DNA from: UBA6544 sp049601975
GTDB taxonomy: Bacteria > Pseudomonadota > Alphaproteobacteria > UBA8366
NCBI GenBank assembly: GCA_049601975.1
Contig: JBMYRC010000030.1
Span: 1 to 36,960 of the forward strand
DNA: 36,960 nucleotides
Reading direction: 5' to 3'
A model generated the notes under the pieces. The model was not told where the DNA came from. It did no database searches and saw nothing but the letters and a program-made list of their open reading frames with translations. The position numbers were made by a program, and so were the translations under genes. Shown in pieces: positions 32,703 to 36,960 of the stretch (position 1 is the stretch's first letter; every line of letters begins with the position of its first letter).

Positions 32703-32937
32703 CTTGGGCCTCCCAGTGAACTGGCGCAGAGATTAATCTTTTGCGCTACCTGTCGCCAGCCTCGCGTATGAATATCAATCCATTCGCGCCGCTGCATTGA
32801 ATTTGAAAACCATATCAATTAGAACATTTTCAAAATTAAATATATTTCTATTTTTTATTTATTATTTTAATATTTTGTCGTATCTTCCTTTAGCACAGAA
32901 ATAGTTTGTCACTATTACTTTGAAATCCGAAACCCTA
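32703..32937. promoter_or_regulatory. AT-rich divergent promoter region with imperfect inverted repeats
   Basis: This gap lies between nudC and lrp-type regulator. AGATTAATCT (32730-32739) is a perfect palindrome flanked by GCGCA and TGCGC. AATTTGAAAA (near 32800) and TTTTCAAAATT (near 32830) form a looser pair before a run of nearly pure A/T. AT-rich imperfect palindromes are usual at Lrp/AsnC autoregulatory sites, but the binding site is inferred. Confidence 0.4.
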
Positions 32938-33399
32938 ATGGACACACATAATCGAGCCTTGATCGGCGCCTTGCAGCGGGACGCCCGGCTTTCCTTCAGC
33001 GCCTTGGCGCGCGAAGTCGGTCTGTCCCAACCCGCGGTTGCGGAACGGGTGCGGCGGCTCGAGGAAAGCGGTGTGTTGAACCGGTATCAGGCCGTGATCG
33101 CGCGCGAGCGGATCGGACTCCCCATCACCGCATTCCTGCGATTGACGTGCCCTGGTGAGAAATATCGCGCCGTCGCGGCCCTGGCAGCCGATTTACCCGA
33201 TGTTCTTGAATGTCATCACGTGACCGGGGACGACTGCTTTTTTCTCAAGATCGGGGTAGACTCGCTGGGTTCATTGGAGCGGGTCGTCGAACGATTTCGG
33301 GCGCATGGGCAAACCGCCGTGACCATCGCCCTCTCGACACTGGTTGAGAATAAACCGGTCGTCGCCCCCAATACCGAGCCAAAGAAGGAGCAGGAATGA
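32938..33399 (+). CDS. Lrp/AsnC family transcriptional regulator
   Basis: A 153-residue regulator (159 from TTG 32920). The N-terminal HTH is SFSALAREVGLSQPAVAERV, followed by the linker EESGVLNRYQAVIARERIG and a C-terminal RAM/AsnC ligand domain (about 70-145, including VLECHHVTGDDCFFLKIGV). Such proteins form octamers and respond to amino acids. The stop overlaps the GNAT start as ATGA (33396-33399), so it leads a chain of overlapping genes reaching the small 105-residue unknown. ATG 32938 is chosen as the first ATG; neither start has a clear ribosome site. Confidence 0.92.
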   Translation: MDTHNRALIGALQRDARLSFSALAREVGLSQPAVAERVRRLEESGVLNRYQAVIARERIGLPITAFLRLTCPGEKYRAVAALAADLPDVLECHHVTGDDCFFLKIGVDSLGSLERVVERFRAHGQTAVTIALSTLVENKPVVAPNTEPKKEQE

Positions 33400-33914
33400 G
33401 CGAGATCGATTATCGCCGCGCTGAAGTGGAAGACGCGGAAGCGGTTTATATCTTCGGGCGGCAGCTTTTATCCGAGACAAGCTTAATGCTGCTGTTTCCG
33501 GACGAACGCGCGAAATCGGTCGACGATATGCGTTTCGTCATTCAGCGGTTCCACGAGATGCCACGCCATTTTCTGATCAATGCCTGGGACGACGATCTGT
33601 GCGTCGGCGAAGCGTTGTGCATGGGGGGACAGTTCTTGCGCAACAAGCACGGCGGTCGCGTCGGTGTCGGAGTTTTGGCAACCCATTACGGACAAGGGGT
33701 CGGCAAGGGATTGATGGAGGAGATCGAGCGTATTTCGACGGAGCACGAAATTCGCCGCTTGGAGCTCACCGTCATGTCCCATAACGAGCGCGCGCATCGT
33801 CTTTATCTCTCCATGGGGTATCGCGATGAGGGCGTGAACAGGCAATCGCTGTTCGTGGACGGCGAATGGGTCGACGAAATTATGATGTCCAAGCTTCTGG
33901 ACGAGGATGTGTGA
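33396..33914 (+). CDS. GNAT family N-acetyltransferase (copy 2)
   Basis: A 172-residue GNAT. IDYRRAEVEDAEAVYIFGRQ starts the fold, GGRVGVGVLATHYGQGVGKG (the last residues Q-G-V-G-K-G being the acetyl-CoA loop) gives the central motif, and NERAHRLYLSMGYRDEGV the terminal one. Its start overlaps the Lrp/AsnC gene and its stop is close to the VOC gene start, so it is likely a target of the same promoter. The substrate is unknown; an amino acid or polyamine would fit with an Lrp-type regulator, by context only. Confidence 0.9.
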   Translation: MSEIDYRRAEVEDAEAVYIFGRQLLSETSLMLLFPDERAKSVDDMRFVIQRFHEMPRHFLINAWDDDLCVGEALCMGGQFLRNKHGGRVGVGVLATHYGQGVGKGLMEEIERISTEHEIRRLELTVMSHNERAHRLYLSMGYRDEGVNRQSLFVDGEWVDEIMMSKLLDEDV

Positions 33915-33936
33915 GCGGCGTTACGGTCATCCCGCT

Positions 33937-34386
33937 ATGCCGACAACACTCACTCATATCGCGCTCCACGTGCGCGACATTGCCGCCTGTATCGATTTCT
34001 ATACGGACTTTTGCGGGCTAAAACAGGTGCACGAACGCCGTGATCCCAATGGGGACGGTCGAGTAGTGTGGCTGGCGGAACCAGGACGCGAGGAGGAGTT
34101 CATCTACGTCCTGATTTCCGGTGGCCCCGGCCGCGACCAAGCGGAGAAGGATTACAGCCACACCGGTTTTGCGATGGAAAGCCGCAACGCTGTCGATGCC
34201 ATCGCGGTAAAGGCGCAAGCCACGGATTGTCTGATTTGGGAGCCTCGCGAGGAACCCTATCCGGTTGGATATTATTGCGGCGTGCGCGACCCTGACGGCA
34301 ACGCGGTTGAATTCAGTTACGGACAGCCGTTGGGCCCGGGGGCGAACGATAAACCGATGAACGCGGCGGGCGGTGAAAATTGTTAA
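33937..34386 (+). CDS. VOC family protein (glyoxalase I-like)
   Basis: A 149-residue vicinal-oxygen-chelate protein. The start LTHIALHVRDIAACIDFYTD has the usual first-ligand His in THIALHV; later His in KDYSHTGFAMES and Glu in DPDGNAVEFSYGQP are the expected metal ligands. It resembles lactoylglutathione lyase. Methylmalonyl-CoA epimerases also belong to VOC, and meaB lies two genes downstream, but the sequence looks more like a glyoxalase. ATG 33937 is selected; an in-frame ATG at 33907 would overlap the GNAT gene. Confidence 0.87.
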   Translation: MPTTLTHIALHVRDIAACIDFYTDFCGLKQVHERRDPNGDGRVVWLAEPGREEEFIYVLISGGPGRDQAEKDYSHTGFAMESRNAVDAIAVKAQATDCLIWEPREEPYPVGYYCGVRDPDGNAVEFSYGQPLGPGANDKPMNAAGGENC

Positions 34387-34697
34387 AACTGCTCGACAAA
34401 CTTGGCGAATGGCTACTTCGACTGTTCCGGTTCCTCCTTTTTACCAAAAAGGTCCGCCAACACATGAACGATTCCAGTGACAACCCGGCGGAAACACGAG
34501 CTGCCGCGAAACGGGCGATTGGAGCCTATGCGGAACGGGACGCGGGGCGGCAAGATTTGATTGCCAACGCGGTCTCACTTCATCGCTCCCGCCAAGAAGT
34601 CCTGGCGGAACTTGACGACGAAAGCCGAAAGAAACTTTCGGAAATGGCGGAAACCATGTTACCGATCCCGAACAAAAAGACACCACCGCGTAAATAA
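34380..34697 (+). CDS. Small unknown protein between the VOC gene and meaB
   Basis: A 105-residue frame from TTG 34380, overlapping the VOC stop by 7 bp. The N-terminus (KLLDKLGEWLLRLFRFLLFT) is a strongly amphipathic or membrane-associating helix; the rest is charged and helical, rich in Arg, Ala and Glu, ending in a Lys/Pro tail. I do not recognise a family. A shorter version from ATG 34464 would lack the hydrophobic helix. Tight packing with the VOC gene and 25 bp before the MeaB start suggest co-expression. Confidence 0.6.
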   Translation: MLKLLDKLGEWLLRLFRFLLFTKKVRQHMNDSSDNPAETRAAAKRAIGAYAERDAGRQDLIANAVSLHRSRQEVLAELDDESRKKLSEMAETMLPIPNKKTPPRK

Positions 34698-34722
34698 TTC
34701 TGAGCAAAAGACGACGGCGAAC

Positions 34723-35691
34723 GTGACAGACTTGGCGACAGACATTATCGGCGGCAATCGGCGTGCCCTCGCCCGCGCCATCACCTTGGCGGAATCGACG
34801 CGTGCGGACCATCGCGTGGAAGCGGAAGCCTTGCTGGCGACGCTCCTACCCCATTGCGGAAAATCGATTCGAGTCGGCATTTCAGGCGCCCCCGGCGTCG
34901 GCAAATCGAGTTTTATCGAAACCTTCGGCCTGTCCCTGGTCGAGCAAGGCCACAAGGTCGCGGTACTTGCGGTTGATCCCTCCTCCCGGGTGAGCGGCGG
35001 ATCGATCCTTGGCGACAAAACTCGCATGGAAGACCTCTCACGCCATCCCTCGGCATTCATTCGGCCCTCGCCCGCAGGGCGCAGTCTCGGCGGCGTGGCG
35101 CGGCGTACGCGGGAATGCGTCCTGATTTGTGAAGCCGCCGGTTTCGACATTGTGATCATCGAGACCGTCGGTGTCGGCCAATCGGAAACCGCCGTCGCCG
35201 AGATGAGCGACTTGTTCTTGTTACTCCTGGCCCCCGCCGCTGGCGACGAGCTTCAAGGCATCAAGAAGGGAATCGTCGAGCTCGCCGATTTGATCGTGGT
35301 CAACAAGGCGGATGGTGCCCTGGTCGAGGCAGCCAACCACGCCGCCGCCGATTACCGCAGCGCGGTGCATATGATCCGCCCTGCGTCACCGAATTGGCGG
35401 GTCCCGGTGCTGACCTGCTCGGCTTTGACAGGGGATGGAATTGCCGAGGTTTGGCGAAAAATAAACGATTATCGTACCAATATGATCGCCTCGAGCGAAT
35501 TCGAGGAACGCCGTGCCAACCAAGCAAAAGCCTGGATGTGGTCCGAGATCGAGGAAAATTTGATTGCCGCCCTGAGGGACCATCCAAAGGTCGGTGCACA
35601 GGTCGATAATTTAGAAGCTCAGGTCGCCAGTGGCGATATGGCGCCGGGGGCGGCCGCGCGGGAAATGTTGTCGGTCTTTCTAGGTACCTAA
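34723..35691 (+). CDS. meaB: MeaB/ArgK-type GTPase, methylmalonyl-CoA mutase chaperone
   Basis: The G-protein that loads and protects adenosylcobalamin in methylmalonyl-CoA mutase. From GTG 34723 it has 322 residues, the usual length. P-loop GAPGVGKSS (55-63), switch-region VDPSSRVSGGSILGDKTRM, the Walker B-like IIETVGVGQSETAV and the base-specificity NKADG are all present. The open frame continues upstream into the small unknown gene but only as a shadow. It serves the mutase at 18160-20319 and is separated from it by 14 kb; in many genomes they are adjacent. Confidence 0.96.
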   Translation: MTDLATDIIGGNRRALARAITLAESTRADHRVEAEALLATLLPHCGKSIRVGISGAPGVGKSSFIETFGLSLVEQGHKVAVLAVDPSSRVSGGSILGDKTRMEDLSRHPSAFIRPSPAGRSLGGVARRTRECVLICEAAGFDIVIIETVGVGQSETAVAEMSDLFLLLLAPAAGDELQGIKKGIVELADLIVVNKADGALVEAANHAAADYRSAVHMIRPASPNWRVPVLTCSALTGDGIAEVWRKINDYRTNMIASSEFEERRANQAKAWMWSEIEENLIAALRDHPKVGAQVDNLEAQVASGDMAPGAAAREMLSVFLGT

Positions 35692-35705
35692 TTGCCCGAA
35701 TCGCC

Positions 35706-35734
35706 TTGACGCGGGCGGCGCTCTCTTTTACAAG
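35706..35734 (+). promoter_or_regulatory. Sigma-70-like promoter for rpmB
   Basis: TTGACG (35706-35711) and TACAAG (35729-35734) are separated by 17 bp, 54 bp before the rpmB start. They match five and four of six consensus bases. Position right after meaB and before a ribosomal-protein gene makes it plausible. Confidence 0.5.
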
Positions 35735-35787
35735 TGCGCGCTTCCTGGCGGGTTCTCCTGACCAGGACAGAATTTAGGAGCGGTTCG

Positions 35788-36078
35788 ATGGCACGACGTT
35801 GCATGATTACAGGTAAGGGCGTTCTCACTGGAAACAACGTGAGTCATGCTCATAATAAGTCGCGTCGGCGGTTTTTGCCGAACGTACAATCAACTTCGCT
35901 GCTGAGCGAGACCCTGGGCGAGATGGTCCGGGTGCGTCTCTCAGTCCACGCGCTGCGCACGGTCGATTTCAAGGGCGGGCTCGACGCCTTCCTGCTGAAC
36001 ACGCCGAACCGGAAGCTCCCGGTCGAAGCGATGAAGATCAAACGGCGCATTCAACGCAAGGCCGCAGCCGCGGCGTAA
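35788..36078 (+). CDS. rpmB: 50S ribosomal protein L28
   Basis: A 96-residue large-subunit protein. The N-terminus MARRCMITGKG, then NNVSHAHNKSRRRFLPNVQS and the later VSHAL-type segment LSVHALRTVDFKGGLDAFLL are unmistakable for alphaproteobacterial L28. ATG 35788 follows AGGAG at 8 bp; the frame could be extended upstream but has no support. Cys and His of the zinc-type L28 are not complete. A strong terminator follows 24 bp after the stop, so it is probably a single-gene transcript. Confidence 0.98.
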   Translation: MARRCMITGKGVLTGNNVSHAHNKSRRRFLPNVQSTSLLSETLGEMVRVRLSVHALRTVDFKGGLDAFLLNTPNRKLPVEAMKIKRRIQRKAAAAA

Positions 36079-36101
36079 CGCTTAGCGACACGCCTGAAGG
36101 G

Positions 36102-36132
36102 AAGCCCGCCGACGAGCGGGCTTTTTCTTTTC
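36102..36132 (+). terminator. Rho-independent terminator after rpmB
   Basis: AAGCCCGC and GCGGGCTT form a perfect 8-bp GC-rich stem around a 6-nt loop, followed by TTTCTTTT. It is a textbook intrinsic terminator between rpmB and tgt. Confidence 0.93.
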
Positions 36133-36156
36133 CGGCAATCGAGGATGACGGGAGCG

Positions 36157-36960
36157 ATGGTCGATTATCCGGGATTCGGATTCGAGGTTTTAGCGGAAGA
36201 CCCAGGCAGCTGCGCACGGGTCGGGCGGATCGACACGCCGCATGGATCTTTGCGCACGCCGGCCTTTATCTTTTGCGCGACCAAAGCGACGGTCAAAGCG
36301 GCATCCGTCGACGACTTGGAAGCGGCGAATGTCGATATCATCCTCGCCAATACCTATCATATGCTGATCCAACCAGGCCCGGACGTTGTCGAGCGCATGG
36401 GCGGGTTACACAAGTTCATGGGCTGGGACGGCCCGATGTTAACCGACAGCGGCGGGTTCCAGATATTCAGTCTGGGCCAAGGTACAGAAGCCGACGAAAT
36501 CAAATCCAGCGGCGCGCGAAAACAAACCAAACTACTGCAAAAACTGACCGAGGAGGGGGCGATCTTCCGCTCTCCCCGGGACGGCTCTTATCACACACTC
36601 TCACCAGAATCCTCAATCCAGATCCAGCGCAAGCTCGGTGCCGACCTCATCGTCGTACTCGACGAATGCACCCCCTATCACGTTGATCAGGCCTACACGG
36701 AAAACTCACTGGCGCTGACCAAACGTTGGGCCGACCGCAGCCTGGCGGAGTTCGAGCGCAGCCATGACGGCCGCCAGGCACTCTATGGTGTCGTCCAGGG
36801 CGGCATCTACGAGGCTTTGCGGCGGGAGAGTGCGGAATTCGTCTCCTCCCGTCCATTCTTCGGGCACGCGGTCGGCGGGTGCCTCGGCGCACAGGCGGAT
36901 CAGATGTACGACGTGGTGCGATACTCCATGGAGCCGTTGCGCCGCGACCGCCCGGTCCAT
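36157..36960 (+). CDS. tgt: Queuine tRNA-ribosyltransferase Tgt (3' truncated by window end)
   Basis: Exchanges guanine-34 for preQ1 in tRNAs with GUN anticodons. The 268 visible residues cover most of the TIM barrel: GRIDTPHGSLRTPAFIFCAT, then ILANTYHMLIQPGPDVV, then LTDSGGFQIFSLGQG with the acid/base Asp, and VLDECTPYHVD with the nucleophile Asp. VVQGGIYEALRRES and HAVGGCLGAQ follow. The zinc-binding C-terminus lies beyond the window. ATG 36157 or in-frame ATG 36145 may be the start; neither has an ideally spaced ribosome site. It is read in the same direction as rpmB but after its terminator. Confidence 0.95.
   Translation, partial: MVDYPGFGFEVLAEDPGSCARVGRIDTPHGSLRTPAFIFCATKATVKAASVDDLEAANVDIILANTYHMLIQPGPDVVERMGGLHKFMGWDGPMLTDSGGFQIFSLGQGTEADEIKSSGARKQTKLLQKLTEEGAIFRSPRDGSYHTLSPESSIQIQRKLGADLIVVLDECTPYHVDQAYTENSLALTKRWADRSLAEFERSHDGRQALYGVVQGGIYEALRRESAEFVSSRPFFGHAVGGCLGAQADQMYDVVRYSMEPLRRDRPVH

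Noticed and set aside
33937..34386. Assignment of the VOC protein as methylmalonyl-CoA epimerase
   Set aside because: Tempting because of meaB nearby, but the sequence lacks the epimerase-like signature and reads like a glyoxalase-type VOC protein.

Overview
The window looks like a chromosomal segment of a free-living alphaproteobacterium, probably from the Rhodospirillales or a relative. This rests on GC-rich coding sequence with tight ATGA/GTGA overlaps, a polyhydroxyalkanoate (PHA) locus with a PhaR-like operator, an alphaproteobacterial-type SOS-box motif, a TipF-like degenerate EAL protein, a methylmalonyl-CoA mutase with a separate MeaB chaperone, and the rpmB-tgt pair at the right end. 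I see no insertion sequence, prophage block, CRISPR array, tRNA or rRNA. The organism assignment is an inference from gene families, not from a marker tree.

Layout. 1-3048: PHA metabolism, with the tail of a coiled-coil protein (possibly PhaE-like), a PhaC-like synthase/hydrolase, a MarR regulator broken by an in-frame TAG, and a beta-ketothiolase whose upstream region holds a 21-bp perfect palindrome containing CTGC-N3-GCAG. 3109-4863: a class IV aminotransferase and an S24/LexA-like regulator broken by an in-frame TGA at a Trp position, with a GAAC-N7-GAAC box upstream. 4864-8304: a DUF952 protein, then a translationally coupled TipF-like EAL protein and two tandem HAD-IIA phosphatase paralogues. 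8403-11212: DUF302 protein, YeeE/YedE sulfur transporter, and a TauD/TfdA oxygenase preceded by a hairpin and a four-codon leader ORF. 11223-15648: Rieske oxygenase alpha/beta subunits, divergent from a SAM methyltransferase and a hot-dog thioesterase, then an amidohydrolase. 15981-20319: SDR, FAD oxidoreductase and methylmalonyl-CoA mutase.

20455-23661: a 1068-residue membrane-anchored coiled-coil protein made largely of 25-residue repeats in a nearly unbroken register. This is the least explained protein in the window. 23754-28019: hydantoinase/oxoprolinase HyuB-HyuA plus a GNAT. 28028-29176: a lipoprotein-type subtilase with an in-frame TGA and Asn in place of the catalytic His. 29279-31734: a second TauD-family oxygenase, an HpcH/HpaI aldolase and an enoyl-CoA hydratase. 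31803-35691: NudC, divergent from an Lrp/AsnC regulator that leads a chain of overlapping genes (GNAT, VOC protein, small unknown protein) ending in meaB. 35788-36960: rpmB with a promoter and a strong terminator, then the start of tgt.

The unifying theme is acyl-CoA and small-acid catabolism (PHA cycling, propionate via methylmalonyl-CoA, ring oxidation, hydantoin/oxoproline-type hydrolysis) with a polarity/cell-organisation element. Three genes (two regulators and a secreted protease) carry single in-frame stops with intact downstream reading frames. They may reflect recent gene decay or base errors; resequencing or comparison with relatives would decide.
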